A stretch of DNA of 64,000 nt from Puia sp963703355 (GTDB lineage: Bacteria; Bacteroidota; Bacteroidia; Chitinophagales; Chitinophagaceae). The notes under the pieces were generated by a model that searched no databases, had not been told where the DNA came from, and saw nothing but the letters and a program-made list of their open reading frames with translations. The stretch lies in assembly GCA_963703355.1 (NCBI GenBank), contig OY969813.1, positions 3,658,001-3,722,000 of the forward strand. The letters run 5' to 3'. Below, in pieces: positions 16,254-25,776 of the stretch (within the stretch, counting starts at the first letter, position 1; the number at the start of each line of letters is the position of its first letter). Both the position numbers and the translations under genes were made by a program.

Positions 16254-17813
16254 ATGAGAAAGTTTCTTTTTGTTTCATTCATCTTCATTTTAACTACTTG
16301 TTTTGCACATGCGCAAGAAAAACCTTTGCCCAGAATTGCGATTGCAGGACTGGGAATTGAATCCAGCACCTTCTCGCCGGCCTTGACGGATGAAGCAGCT
16401 TTCCACGCTCAATATGGTTCAGATGTTTTTAATGTATATCCTTTTCTTTCTGCCGACTCTCCTATAAGAAGGGAAGCCGTTTGGATTCCAACACTTGTTG
16501 GTCATGCGCTGCCCGGGGGAGCTGTAACAAGAGAGGCATATGAATCTCTTGTAAATAAAACACTCGACTCGCTGAAAAAAAACGGACCCTACGATGGTCT
16601 CTATCTCGACACTCATGGCGCCATGAGTGTGGTCGGACTGGATGATCCGGAAGGAGATTTTATAGTAAGGATCCGAAAAGTGATTGGGAAAAAGCCTTTC
16701 ATTTCAACATCCATGGATCTTCATGGAAATGTATCCTGGAGACTTGCAGAAAATTCTGATCTCATCACCTGTTACAGAAAAGCGCCTCACGAAGATGCGA
16801 TGGAAACAAAGGAGCGTGCAGTGGTAAATCTTATCAACAGAATTGCGTCCGGTAAAGGAAAACCTTTCAAAGCATATGTCACTATTCCTGTGTTACTGCC
16901 GGGTGAGAAAACAAGTACAAGAATAGAACCGGGAAAAAGTATATATGCAGCAGTAGCACCTGCAGCTTCTCAGGAAGGAATCATCGATGCTGCTATCTGG
17001 ATAGGTTATGCCTGGGCAGATGAACCAAGAAATCATGCAGTCGTAATGGTTACAGGAGACGATCAACAAAAAGTAAAACATACGGCAGAAGATCTGGCAC
17101 AGCGTTTCTGGAAAGAGCGATTCAATTTTGCCTTTGTTGCACCGGTGGCACCACTGAGCACCTGTCTTGATAGTGCAATCAGGAGTTCAAAACATCCATT
17201 CTTCATAAGTGATATGGGCGACAATCCAACAGCGGGCGGTGCGGGCGATGTTACATGGACACTCAGGGAAATTCTGGCGAGACCTGAATTTAAATCATCA
17301 ACAGGTCCTGCTTTAATTTACGCCTCTATACCCGGTCCCGATCTGATTACGAATGTTATAAAAGCCGGCATTGGAAATCATGTGGAAGGATATGCCGGCG
17401 CAAAAGTGGACGCACGTTATGCCCCACCTGTTCTGATTTCAGGAACAGTAGCATCCATTGTGTATGGCGACAAAGACGCGGAAGTGGAAGCAGTAGTGAA
17501 AGTTGGAAGTGTTAACGTCATCGTTACGCAGAAACGAAAACCTTATCATAAGGAAATAGATTTTACAAGACTTGGATTGAAGCCGCGAGACGCATCAGTA
17601 GTCGTTGTTAAGATCGGATACCTCGAACCTGAATTATATGCCATGAGGGCAGACTGGATTATGGCGTTAACGCCAGGTGGTGTGGACCAGGATCTGGAAC
17701 GTCTTACTTATAAAAGAATTATCCGGCCCATGTTTCCCTTCGATAAAACAATGAAGGATCCCGATCTTTCTGCCAAAGTTGTACCCCGCTGTGTGGATCT
17801 TACGGTTCAGTAA
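16254..17813 (+). CDS. M81-family metallopeptidase (MlrC-like), exported
   Basis: The 519-residue protein has a signal peptide ending AHAQ. It matches M81/MlrC, named after the microcystin-degrading MlrC. Metal-site motifs are present: GIESSTFSP (about 35-43), YLDTHGAM (about 117-124) and SMDLHGNV (about 152-159). The C-terminal MlrC domain shows SDMGDNPTAGGAGD and IYASIPGPD. The family hydrolyses short peptides or amide compounds with zinc. The natural substrate here is unknown. The 3' end overlaps the convergent DUF4440 gene by 7 bp. Confidence 0.9.
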   Translation: MRKFLFVSFIFILTTCFAHAQEKPLPRIAIAGLGIESSTFSPALTDEAAFHAQYGSDVFNVYPFLSADSPIRREAVWIPTLVGHALPGGAVTREAYESLVNKTLDSLKKNGPYDGLYLDTHGAMSVVGLDDPEGDFIVRIRKVIGKKPFISTSMDLHGNVSWRLAENSDLITCYRKAPHEDAMETKERAVVNLINRIASGKGKPFKAYVTIPVLLPGEKTSTRIEPGKSIYAAVAPAASQEGIIDAAIWIGYAWADEPRNHAVVMVTGDDQQKVKHTAEDLAQRFWKERFNFAFVAPVAPLSTCLDSAIRSSKHPFFISDMGDNPTAGGAGDVTWTLREILARPEFKSSTGPALIYASIPGPDLITNVIKAGIGNHVEGYAGAKVDARYAPPVLISGTVASIVYGDKDAEVEAVVKVGSVNVIVTQKRKPYHKEIDFTRLGLKPRDASVVVVKIGYLEPELYAMRADWIMALTPGGVDQDLERLTYKRIIRPMFPFDKTMKDPDLSAKVVPRCVDLTVQ

Positions 17814-18325
17814 ATGGACGGTGTTATCCCTTCCTGCACCTGAGGAACCGTCATATTATGATACGGTGCATTTGCTTCTATTCGGGCATTTTGACTCATG
17901 ACCAGCTGCCACTGGTACCGCTTATGCTGGTAAAGTTCTACGAAGCTTACGTATTGATCAATAGTGCCTGTCATGGTAGAAAGCTTAAACCTTACGTTTG
18001 CTCTTCCATAAATCCAGGCGTAGTTTCCATCCACGGAAGCAACTACTTTTTCCGGAAGAATAAAAAGATATGTGATGTGTCCGGATCCGATGTCCTTCAT
18101 AAAAGAAGCTTTGTTATCGATAACGCCGCTTGAATGAATGTAGATGAGACTGTCGGCCAGCATACTCGAAAGCTGTGTCGTATCGTGGTGGATCATCAGC
18201 TCAAATCGTCTTTTTTCAAGGGCTATCAGTCTTGGTCTGTCGTCTGCCTGTGCGAATAATCCGGAACCGCAGGCCATCAGACCACAAATGCAAATGAAGA
18301 GCGGGGAGAATTTCCTTAGTTTCAT
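17807..18325 (-). CDS. Exported NTF2-like (DUF4440) protein
   Basis: The 172-residue protein has an N-terminal export signal, possibly a lipoprotein (FICICGLMACGSG). The mature part is an NTF2-like cone fold: an opening helix (LIALEKRRFELMIHHDTTQLSSML), the strand pair ADSLIYIHSSG, KASFMKDI, YAWIYGRANVRF and QWQLVMSQNAR. Members serve as binding or scaffold domains and sometimes as isomerases, so the function cannot be stated. Its stop overlaps the end of the convergent M81 gene. Confidence 0.8.
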   Translation of the reverse strand: MKLRKFSPLFICICGLMACGSGLFAQADDRPRLIALEKRRFELMIHHDTTQLSSMLADSLIYIHSSGVIDNKASFMKDIGSGHITYLFILPEKVVASVDGNYAWIYGRANVRFKLSTMTGTIDQYVSFVELYQHKRYQWQLVMSQNARIEANAPYHNMTVPQVQEGITPSIY

Positions 18326-18444
18326 CAGGTTAAAATACTTGGATTTTACAGGGTTGAATTACGCATCAAATGTCGTGATTCTTTCATTAATATGATAATT
18401 TCCGGGAGACGTTTATTTGTGATTCGTTTTGCATATTAATTAAA

Positions 18445-20205
18445 TCAATTGAGTGTCCTGTTCCATGAGGTGGAATCTTTTAGCATCAATTCACGTAAAA
18501 GGCGAATGGGCGGCATACCATTATTCAGCATTAGATCATGGAATTTTTGAAGTGAATAAGCAGGACCTTCCTGCTGCTGATAGTCTGCACGTAACTTGAG
18601 TATTTCCAGCTTTCCAATGGTATAAAAAAGATATCCGGGATCAAAAGTTCCGCGAAGTGCTTCCTGCCTCGATGGTTTATCACCCTGATACCAGTTGTCC
18701 ATAAAAAACTTTGTGCCCTCATCCAGTGTCATTCCCTGACAATGAGTTTTAACGGACACGCACAACCGACACAGGCGCAGCAGGGCGTCTCCCGATTGCG
18801 CCAGACGGTATTTTGCTGCCCGAACCGAATCTCCGTTGTTTCCATAACCTTCATCCAGCATCATTTTTTCACAGTAATGAGCCCAGCCCTCAATAAAAGC
18901 ATAACTGCCAAAGATTTTTTCTATCCTCGTGGCTGAAGATGCGTTCAGATGCAGAAATTGTGTGTAATGACCGGGGTACACTTCATGAATGGTCACAACA
19001 TCGGTTGTATAATAATTGAATGACTTAAGCCAGTCTTCCTGTTGAACAGCTGTCCATTGAGGATCCACCGGGGTAATATAATAATATGCTTCGGGCGCTT
19101 TTGTTTCAAAAGGACCCGGAGTATCCATCGAAGCTGTGCTTGTCTCCCGCGCATATTCAGGCGTTTCTTTAATTTGAACGCGAACTTCTGACGGTATCGT
19201 AATAATTTTCTTATTAATTAAATACTGACGTATCGATTCCATAGTTTTTCTGGCGCTCGGAATCAGGCTGTCGGCCGTGGGATGATCTTTCTCCAGATCA
19301 TTGTAAACGTCTATTGCTTTTTTATTTGGATTGATAATCTTTGCGGCTGCATTAAATGTTTCCTGCTCCTTTTTGAGTTGTTCCATGCCAATTTCCAGAA
19401 CGGCTTCCGGTGTAATCTGTATGTCCTCATTATAAAGGAGCATTTTCATATAGTTATCACGACCAATGGCGTAGTGATTGTGTACTTTAGGGAGCTTTTC
19501 TTTTTCAAGAAAACGCACATATCCATTTAATGCATCAATTGCTTTATTATTCGACTCTTTAAATGCGGCTTGTAAAGAATCATTTTTTACTTCTTTTAGC
19601 GCTGCCACCAGTTCGGTACTTAGAAAGGCTGCAGAGCCTTTAGCAATTTTTATCGCAGTTTCCACATAAGGTTTTGCCAGTGAATCCTGCAGGTTGTTTT
19701 TCGCATATTCAAATTGCTGGGGTGCCTGGTTTTCGATGGCTATAATTGATTTGAGGCGTTCTTCGACAGGAGCAAAATTGCGACTTATATAAATATTTAC
19801 ATCAATCACTCCGGCATAAACCATCGGATTTAAGGAGTATCGATTCAAATCCTGTATGCTAAATATTTCCGCTTTGATTGCGAGGTCTAAAATCCGGAGA
19901 TCATAAAACATTTTTGTACTAAGCGCACTTGTATCGATCGCTTCCAGTTTTTGTTCGTAATCCCTGAGCCTGGTAAGTTCTTTGTTAATGGACTCCTTAC
20001 TTAAATCAGTGAGCTTTCCATCATACTGGTGGAGGCCCAAACCCACTGCATTCTGCGGGCGCCAGTTGAGGTATCCCAGCAAAAAGCTATCAGAAAGCTG
20101 TTGAAAATCCGCGTCAGCGTTGGTTGCTGGTTTATCCGGGTTATTTAACTTGCAATTGGAAAATAAAATCGAAAAGGTTAGAAAAAACAAAATGTGTTTT
20201 TGCAT
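18445..20205 (-). CDS. DUF885 lipoprotein, probable metallopeptidase
   Basis: The 586-residue protein has an SPII signal (ILFSNCK) and belongs to the DUF885 family, which is related to zinc carboxypeptidases of the M32 type. The zinc-binding motif HEVYPGH (about residue 405) is followed about 35 residues later by FIEGWAHYCEKMM, whose Glu is a third ligand. The mostly helical N-terminal 350 residues are as expected. YLFYTIGKLEILKLR near the end is a family hallmark. It likely cleaves peptides in the periplasm. The upstream 85 bp separate it from a divergent GH16-like gene. Confidence 0.87.
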   Translation of the reverse strand: MQKHILFFLTFSILFSNCKLNNPDKPATNADADFQQLSDSFLLGYLNWRPQNAVGLGLHQYDGKLTDLSKESINKELTRLRDYEQKLEAIDTSALSTKMFYDLRILDLAIKAEIFSIQDLNRYSLNPMVYAGVIDVNIYISRNFAPVEERLKSIIAIENQAPQQFEYAKNNLQDSLAKPYVETAIKIAKGSAAFLSTELVAALKEVKNDSLQAAFKESNNKAIDALNGYVRFLEKEKLPKVHNHYAIGRDNYMKMLLYNEDIQITPEAVLEIGMEQLKKEQETFNAAAKIINPNKKAIDVYNDLEKDHPTADSLIPSARKTMESIRQYLINKKIITIPSEVRVQIKETPEYARETSTASMDTPGPFETKAPEAYYYITPVDPQWTAVQQEDWLKSFNYYTTDVVTIHEVYPGHYTQFLHLNASSATRIEKIFGSYAFIEGWAHYCEKMMLDEGYGNNGDSVRAAKYRLAQSGDALLRLCRLCVSVKTHCQGMTLDEGTKFFMDNWYQGDKPSRQEALRGTFDPGYLFYTIGKLEILKLRADYQQQEGPAYSLQKFHDLMLNNGMPPIRLLRELMLKDSTSWNRTLN

Positions 20206-20291
20206 ACTGCAATGATTGACAGAATGTCGTTTAAAATGGTCAGGAAAAAGTAATCAAAAACTGATAGCCTGCCAAGTAAAAATGAAAATGT

Positions 20292-21020
20292 ATGGTCAGA
20301 TTTATGATATGCGGTTATATATTGTTATGTTGCTTCGATGGCACATCACAGGATGTACGTGCTGACAGAAAAATTTCATTTAGCGGATACGAATGGGTAA
20401 TTCGTAGCACGACTAACAAACAGGGTCCCGGACCCAATTATTTTTCCGATTCCTGTGTACAGGTCGACGGTTTGGGCAGACTGCATCTGCTGATTACAAA
20501 GGATCCTAAAACGGGTCGCTGGATCTGTCCTGAAATTACCAGTTCGCAAAAATTTGGATATGGCACGTACACATTTGTAGTGGAAGGAGCTATTGACCAT
20601 TTCGATAAAAATATAGTCCTCGGTTTGTTTAATTATTCCGGTAACGATGGATATGATGAAATGGATATAGAAATAGCCAGATGGGGTAATCCCGTTTATC
20701 CAAATTTAAATTACACCATCTGGCCCGCGAAAACGGATAGCAATAAAAACAGCGCGACAACCAAAGAGTTTACACTTAAATCTACTTTGAGCACGCACTA
20801 TTTTTACAGAAATGCTGATACCGTCATCTGTTCAAGCTTCGACAGCATTTCCACCAATCCGAAAAACCTGATATTCCGGTCTGTCTTTGCCAGACCAAAA
20901 ACGTCTGTAAGTCACCTCACAATGCCCGTGCATATCAATTTCTGGTTGTTCGACGGAAATCCTCCGGAAGATCAGAAACCTGTTGAAGTAATCATTCGCA
21001 GTTTTCAGTTTAAACCATAG
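20292..21020 (+). CDS. GH16-like secreted glycoside hydrolase
   Basis: The 242-residue protein has an N-terminal hydrophobic export segment (MVRFMICGYILLCCFDG). The jelly-roll signature of glycoside hydrolase family 16 is visible: GYEWVIRSTTN, PEITSSQKFGYGTYTFVVEG, and the catalytic EMDIE motif in GYDEMDIEIARWG (about residue 123), where the first Glu is the nucleophile and the last the acid/base. The C-terminal FWLFDGNPP is also family-like. GH16 enzymes cut beta-1,3/1,4-glucans, galactans and related chains, and the substrate is unknown. It converges on the FG-GAP gene with almost no gap. Confidence 0.8.
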   Translation: MVRFMICGYILLCCFDGTSQDVRADRKISFSGYEWVIRSTTNKQGPGPNYFSDSCVQVDGLGRLHLLITKDPKTGRWICPEITSSQKFGYGTYTFVVEGAIDHFDKNIVLGLFNYSGNDGYDEMDIEIARWGNPVYPNLNYTIWPAKTDSNKNSATTKEFTLKSTLSTHYFYRNADTVICSSFDSISTNPKNLIFRSVFARPKTSVSHLTMPVHINFWLFDGNPPEDQKPVEVIIRSFQFKP

Positions 21021-21021
21021 T

Positions 21022-23286
21022 TTATTTAATCGTACCCGGGGCGCAACCAATCATATTTTGCATTCCCTGAGAGGGTTTATATATCAGTTTTTTAAGATTC
21101 ATTTTTTCTATCTGATTACTACCTTCTGTTATTTTTATAAACTGATCCGGTGCAATATTCTTGAAAACCTGAACGATGCCGCTTGTTGGCCATTTAATAA
21201 TCAATTCGTCAATTATTTTTGCCTCGCCAATGCCAATTTCTTTTCTCAATGGGTTGGCTCCAAAACTGCCACCTGAATTGACGTCCATATATACCGTTCT
21301 TTTTTTATCATTTTCGGTAAATGTTACGGCAATATGAGCACCAATAGCTGACCGATTTGATTTTGTTCCTTCAAGAAGTACACTAATCCAGTTATTCTGA
21401 TTCTGTCCAGGATTTACATAAAAAGAATTGAAAAACCCATCACCCGGATAGGCTCCTCCCATTTTAATAAATATATCCTGATAACCATCGTTGTTGATGT
21501 CGGCAAAAGAAACACCGTGACCTTTCTGCAGATTTCCTACACGTGCGGAAGATGTGATATCAGCAAATCCATTACCTGAAATATTCCTGAACATTTTATT
21601 CGGAATAAGTGATTTGAAGTCCGGGTTTCCAGTACCCAGATACATGTCCAGCCAGCCGTCATTGTCTATATCGCCGAAGTTGGAGCCCATGGCGTATACC
21701 GATTTATTCAATCCTTGTTGCTCTGCAACATTGGTGAATGTGCCGTCATGATTATTTCTGTACAAATACATCCGGCTTCGGTTTGGAGATGGACGGTTTA
21801 ATGCCTCGGCCGCAGCCGTTGCTCCCAGCGCTTTCAGATATTCATAACCGCAGACAAATATGTCGGGCCAACCGTCATTATTATAGTCCCAGAACCAGGC
21901 TGGAAAGGTTGATGTAACAACTTTTTCACTTCGAAGACCCGCTTCCAGTGATACATTTTTAAATTGCGGTATTTTTGATTTGACTCCCTGATTTTTCAGC
22001 AGCATACATTTTCCATTTAATATGGAAATGAATATGTCGGGCCACCCATCGTTGTTATAATCTGCGGAAACGACACCCTTCATAAATCCGGTCATTGCCA
22101 CACCGGATTCTGAAGCCGTATTGGTAAATGTCCCGTCCTGATTGTTGATGTATAATTCAGCAGGGTAAGGATGTTCCAGCGTACATGTTTCATTGCCAAT
22201 AAACAGATCGAGCCATCCATCATTATTAAAATCTGCCCAGGTGGCGGTTTGCGTTGGACAAAATGATAAGATCCCGCTCACAACGGTCACATCGGTAAAA
22301 GTTCCATTACCGTTGTTTCTTAACAATGTATTGGGCTCTTTTCCATGTTCTCCAAGCCATGCACCTCTTAATACCAGAATATCTGTAAATCCATCATTGT
22401 TATAATCAGCCTGTATGATATTTAGCCCACCTTTGATTGTACTTAGTCCTGACGTCTCGCTGACATCCGTAAATGTTCCATCTGCATTGTTTTTATAATA
22501 GTGCATGCAGTCATTCAATCCCCAGGTAGAGGTAACAATATCCAGGTAACCATCATTGTTGAAATCATCAACAATAACACCTCCGGCCATTCCTCTTGAA
22601 CCATTGATCTGTAGATCACCGGCCATATCCTGGAAAGGTTTGACTTTGTAAGAAGTAGTATCTGTGTCGAGCCCCGGAATTAACCATTGCGATGGAACTT
22701 TCGAGGGATATTCACCAATGGTCATGTATGCGATATTCAACAACCATCTGGATTCCAGGTCGCTTGAGTCTTTTAGAAGAATATCTTCATACAGTTGGAT
22801 TCCGGTTTGTGTAGCAGAGGGATCCATATATACTCCTTTGCCTTGTATCGGAAATATACACGACGCGGCGGAGTGGTTGTTCACACAATTATTTCTTTCT
22901 CCCAGTCTCAGATAAGTAATGGCAAGATTTTTTTTGATGTTCATAGAGACATCATCATCTTTATTAGTTCTTGTTTGCAAAACCTGTGCAAGAATTGCAG
23001 CGGCCTCTTTTTCTTTTCCCATCCTGAGTAATAAGAGTGATTTTAGGGAAAGCGTTTTAACCAGTCTATCCCAGTCCAGCGGCAATCGTGATAATGAATC
23101 ACAGTAGGCGAGTGCCGACGCCGGATTAAAAGGATTGTCTTTTTCATTTTTTGGACTAAGGCCCTCTTTATAAAGTTCTGTTACTTCTGCTTTTTCACAA
23201 TAGTTTTTTATACATACATAACTGACTGACGACAGCAACAAAAGAACCGGTATGGCAATAACGATTATCAATATTTTTTTTCGCAT
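21022..23286 (-). CDS. FG-GAP repeat protein with C-terminal ASPIC/UnbV domain
   Basis: The 754-residue protein is membrane-anchored (KKILIIVIAIPVLLLLSSVS). Residues about 40-180 look like TPR helices (LLRMGKEKEAAAILAQVLQ). Seven calcium-binding FG-GAP/VCBS-type loops follow (DFNNDGYLDIV, DYNNDGFTDIL, DFNNDGWLDLF, DYNNDGWPDIF twice, DIDNDGWLDMY, DINNDGYQDIF), forming a beta-propeller. An ASPIC/UnbV module closes the protein (GAHIAVTF, SGGSFGANPLRKEIGIG, IIKWPTSGIVQ). This CRTAC1-like architecture is common in Bacteroidota and its role is unknown. The ATG at 23286 is preferred over the frame start 12 codons upstream because it directly precedes the anchor. Confidence 0.88.
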   Translation of the reverse strand: MRKKILIIVIAIPVLLLLSSVSYVCIKNYCEKAEVTELYKEGLSPKNEKDNPFNPASALAYCDSLSRLPLDWDRLVKTLSLKSLLLLRMGKEKEAAAILAQVLQTRTNKDDDVSMNIKKNLAITYLRLGERNNCVNNHSAASCIFPIQGKGVYMDPSATQTGIQLYEDILLKDSSDLESRWLLNIAYMTIGEYPSKVPSQWLIPGLDTDTTSYKVKPFQDMAGDLQINGSRGMAGGVIVDDFNNDGYLDIVTSTWGLNDCMHYYKNNADGTFTDVSETSGLSTIKGGLNIIQADYNNDGFTDILVLRGAWLGEHGKEPNTLLRNNGNGTFTDVTVVSGILSFCPTQTATWADFNNDGWLDLFIGNETCTLEHPYPAELYINNQDGTFTNTASESGVAMTGFMKGVVSADYNNDGWPDIFISILNGKCMLLKNQGVKSKIPQFKNVSLEAGLRSEKVVTSTFPAWFWDYNNDGWPDIFVCGYEYLKALGATAAAEALNRPSPNRSRMYLYRNNHDGTFTNVAEQQGLNKSVYAMGSNFGDIDNDGWLDMYLGTGNPDFKSLIPNKMFRNISGNGFADITSSARVGNLQKGHGVSFADINNDGYQDIFIKMGGAYPGDGFFNSFYVNPGQNQNNWISVLLEGTKSNRSAIGAHIAVTFTENDKKRTVYMDVNSGGSFGANPLRKEIGIGEAKIIDELIIKWPTSGIVQVFKNIAPDQFIKITEGSNQIEKMNLKKLIYKPSQGMQNMIGCAPGTIK

Positions 23287-23429
23287 AGTGAACGCCTTGT
23301 ATGAGTCAATATATATTTTCACCTGCCGCTCCTGAATGTATAAGCGGATTTAATAAGACATGCCCGGACATAGGCATATCCGATAGCAGTTCTGGTGAAA
23401 AATCTGTTTGCTAATAAAATCCTGACTGA

Positions 23430-23990
23430 TCAGGCGTTTTCCGGAGGTTGTTCCGGAACGAAATGGTGGCGGGAAGCAATCCGAAAAAGATAAAAGGATA
23501 GTTTTTGAGGAAGCATCAGAAATATATCATCCTGATTACGGCAATAAATCGGGGAACAATAATCGCCTGACGGTCTTTTCGAAGCATGGTGACGGGAATG
23601 GTTCGGTCTGCCTTTCCCCATATGCTGCAGGTCATTCAAAAATCTGAAAAATTCATCGTTGACCGCTTTGTAATTCATTGCAGCCTGATTTGGAATACAG
23701 AGTAATTCCAGTGAATCGTTATAAATTCTTCGTTTAACATAATTGTATTGAAGACCCTGGATTTCTACCTGCCCGTCAATTCGTTCAAACGTAGAAGAAT
23801 TGTTATAATAGGGCAGGTAGGAAACGGGGATTTTTATGGATATGAGATCTGAGTCTTTATACTCATTGTTATCCAATGCCATTTCCAGCTGCTTATTGGC
23901 ATTGTCTTCAAGGATTGAAGTAAGCAGTCTGTATCCGATCAGATTGAATAGCAGAATCGTTAATAATAATATGGAAGTGGATTTCTTCAG
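23430..23990 (-). CDS. Membrane-anchored small protein, paralog A, apparent CTG start
   Basis: The conventional reading starts at ATG 23882 (150 residues), but the same frame is open further upstream and encodes a perfect anchor: (CTG)KKSTSILLLTILLFNLIGY. TAG lies two codons before this CTG, so no ATG, GTG or TTG is available above it. The core about 45-125 (LISIKIPVSYLPYY, RIDGQVEIQGLQYNYVKRR, LELLCIPNQAA, FFRFLNDLQ) is closely similar to the gene at 25152-25709. The predicted product is 186 residues, single-pass, with the core outside the cytoplasm. The CTG is 9 bp after the MetE-like stop, so translational coupling is plausible. I do not know a function. Confidence 0.7.
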   Translation of the reverse strand: MKKSTSILLLTILLFNLIGYRLLTSILEDNANKQLEMALDNNEYKDSDLISIKIPVSYLPYYNNSSTFERIDGQVEIQGLQYNYVKRRIYNDSLELLCIPNQAAMNYKAVNDEFFRFLNDLQHMGKGRPNHSRHHASKRPSGDYCSPIYCRNQDDIFLMLPQKLSFYLFRIASRHHFVPEQPPENA

Positions 23991-23999
23991 AAACTATAA

Positions 24000-25085
24000 T
24001 TAGGACTGAAAAAAAACTTTCTTTTTATTTATCAATTCTTCCGCCATTTTGGTACCGTCTACCCGTGCTTTTATTTTGGCAAAAGCAATTTCTCTCGCCG
24101 TCGATGTGTCATCTGCGAAAGGAGAAAATCCACAATCGTCTGTACTGCCAAGCTGATCAACTGGTATGGTTTCTGCTGCTTCGAGAATCGTATCCCGTAT
24201 TTCTTCGGCAGTTTCAATTTTTGGATTGAGTACATCGGTTACGCCGAGAAAAATATGCTGGCCGGGTTTTAAATGTTGTTTGATCGAATTCAAAACATTT
24301 TTTTTATTTTTTTCGCCTGCATATTCCAGGTAAAAATTACCGGCATTCAGTTGAAATAACAGGGGGAGAAGGTCCTGATAACTTATATCTGCACTATGAG
24401 TTGAATCATGATCACCTCCGGGGCATGAGTGTACACCGATTTTTTTTCGTTCTTCTGAAGAAAAACGATTGATAACCTGATTGTTCAGATCTATAAATGA
24501 CTGCAGCAATCCACCGCTTGGATCCAATTTTAATGAAAGTCTTGCTTCAGTAAAATCAATTTGAACATTGTAAGCTCCACTGTCAAGACTTCTCCTGATA
24601 TCTTTTACGGATTCATTGATCACGTCGTTGATGAACTGCTCCCGGGTATAACCCTCTATTCCTTCAGAAGGGTATAATAAGCTGATCGCAGATGCAGATA
24701 TAACCGCCTGCTTAACAGGTAAAGAGGTGAACGATTTCGCTTTTTGAGTAAAACTGTCTGCATACACCTGATAGCGAAATGGTCCGCCGGTAAGTGTCGG
24801 TAACTGTCTGGTATGGCCGTCGGCAAAAGGAATCACTACACCGTTTGAAGCCAATGTCTTCAAACCCTGTAAGGGATAAGTGGCGAAACTTGATTTGGTT
24901 TGTTCGCCATCTGATATAACTGGTGATCCCGTAGCTTCGAATTTTTTTATGGTATCAGCAATTGCTGAATCATATAAATGTTGAAGGTCCCGGTCGTTTA
25001 GTTCACCGGCAGCGTGTGCTTTAATTCCCAATATCAATTCTATCGGACGCGGAATGCTGCCGATTGGTTCGGTTTGAATACGCAT
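24000..25085 (-). CDS. Short cobalamin-independent methionine synthase-like enzyme
   Basis: The 361-residue protein corresponds to the C-terminal catalytic barrel of MetE alone, as in the short core-MetE type known from archaea and some bacteria, whereas classical MetE has about 750 residues. Zinc ligands are recognisable: HSCPGGDH (His and Cys), a Glu in FYLEYAGE, and Cys in DDCGFSPF. The N-terminal GSIPRP and ISDGEQTKSSF are typical. Such enzymes transfer a methyl group to homocysteine or a related thiol, often from a donor other than polyglutamyl methyltetrahydrofolate, so the methyl donor here is uncertain. It is flanked on both sides by paralogous small anchored proteins. Confidence 0.82.
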   Translation of the reverse strand: MRIQTEPIGSIPRPIELILGIKAHAAGELNDRDLQHLYDSAIADTIKKFEATGSPVISDGEQTKSSFATYPLQGLKTLASNGVVIPFADGHTRQLPTLTGGPFRYQVYADSFTQKAKSFTSLPVKQAVISASAISLLYPSEGIEGYTREQFINDVINESVKDIRRSLDSGAYNVQIDFTEARLSLKLDPSGGLLQSFIDLNNQVINRFSSEERKKIGVHSCPGGDHDSTHSADISYQDLLPLLFQLNAGNFYLEYAGEKNKKNVLNSIKQHLKPGQHIFLGVTDVLNPKIETAEEIRDTILEAAETIPVDQLGSTDDCGFSPFADDTSTAREIAFAKIKARVDGTKMAEELINKKKVFFQS

Positions 25086-25151
25086 AGTATCTTTTTTGTA
25101 AAAATGATGAATGATACCCTTTCAGGTAAAAGAATAACTTAACAATTAAAA

Positions 25152-25709
25152 TCAGCTCGTCTGTTGAGGCGGGTGTTCGTTTGTAGATTTGGAACCAGCA
25201 GCAAGTGCTCTGTTGTAAAGAGATGTTGTTCTCTTAATATCTGAAAACGGATTTACTATGTTGAGCAAAATATTCAGTGTAAAATAGTCGTACGAAAAGT
25301 TTTTTGATGCATGAGAATCGGTTTTCTTTTCCTGACCGGGATTCTGTAAATCATTTACCAATCTATAAAAATCACCTTTCACCTTTGTTAAATGTATGGC
25401 CGCACGATTTGGAATACAAAGCATTTCAATGGAATCGTTATACAGTCGACGTTTAACGTAATTATATTGCACTCCGCTAATTTCGATTTGGCCGTCCACA
25501 CGTACAAAACGATCGGAATAATTGTAGTAGGTGAGATGTGTAGCCGGAACTTTTATAGAGATCAGTTCGGATTCATTAAAATCATTTCCATCTAATTTTG
25601 TCTGTAACTGGCTGGCGACCCGGTTATCCAGATAGGCATTTAACAACTGATATCCACACCAGTTAAAAAGCAGCGTTACAAATAATATTATGGAAGCAGT
25701 TTTTTTCAG
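25152..25709 (-). CDS. Membrane-anchored small protein, paralog B, apparent CTG start
   Basis: The frame preceding the first TTG (25646) encodes (CTG)KKTASIILFVTLLFNWCGY, a strong membrane anchor. TAG stands three codons upstream, so only CTG (or a later TTG that cuts the anchor) can begin it. The product has 185 residues. The core (LISIKVPATHLTYY, RVDGQIEISGVQYNYVKRR, IEMLCIPNRAA, FYRLVNDLQ) matches paralog A at 23430-23990 across its whole length, with a weaker match in the Ser/Lys/His tail. Both genes carry CTG followed by two Lys codons. The family looks restricted to Bacteroidota and is uncharacterised. The gene lies between PIG-L and MetE-like genes on the same strand. Confidence 0.7.
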   Translation of the reverse strand: MKKTASIILFVTLLFNWCGYQLLNAYLDNRVASQLQTKLDGNDFNESELISIKVPATHLTYYNYSDRFVRVDGQIEISGVQYNYVKRRLYNDSIEMLCIPNRAAIHLTKVKGDFYRLVNDLQNPGQEKKTDSHASKNFSYDYFTLNILLNIVNPFSDIKRTTSLYNRALAAGSKSTNEHPPQQTS

Positions 25710-25776
25710 ACACCACTAAGTTAGTAATAATTACAGAATTGCAATGTCCGGGTCCCGCGACGCGGAACTATCCTGA

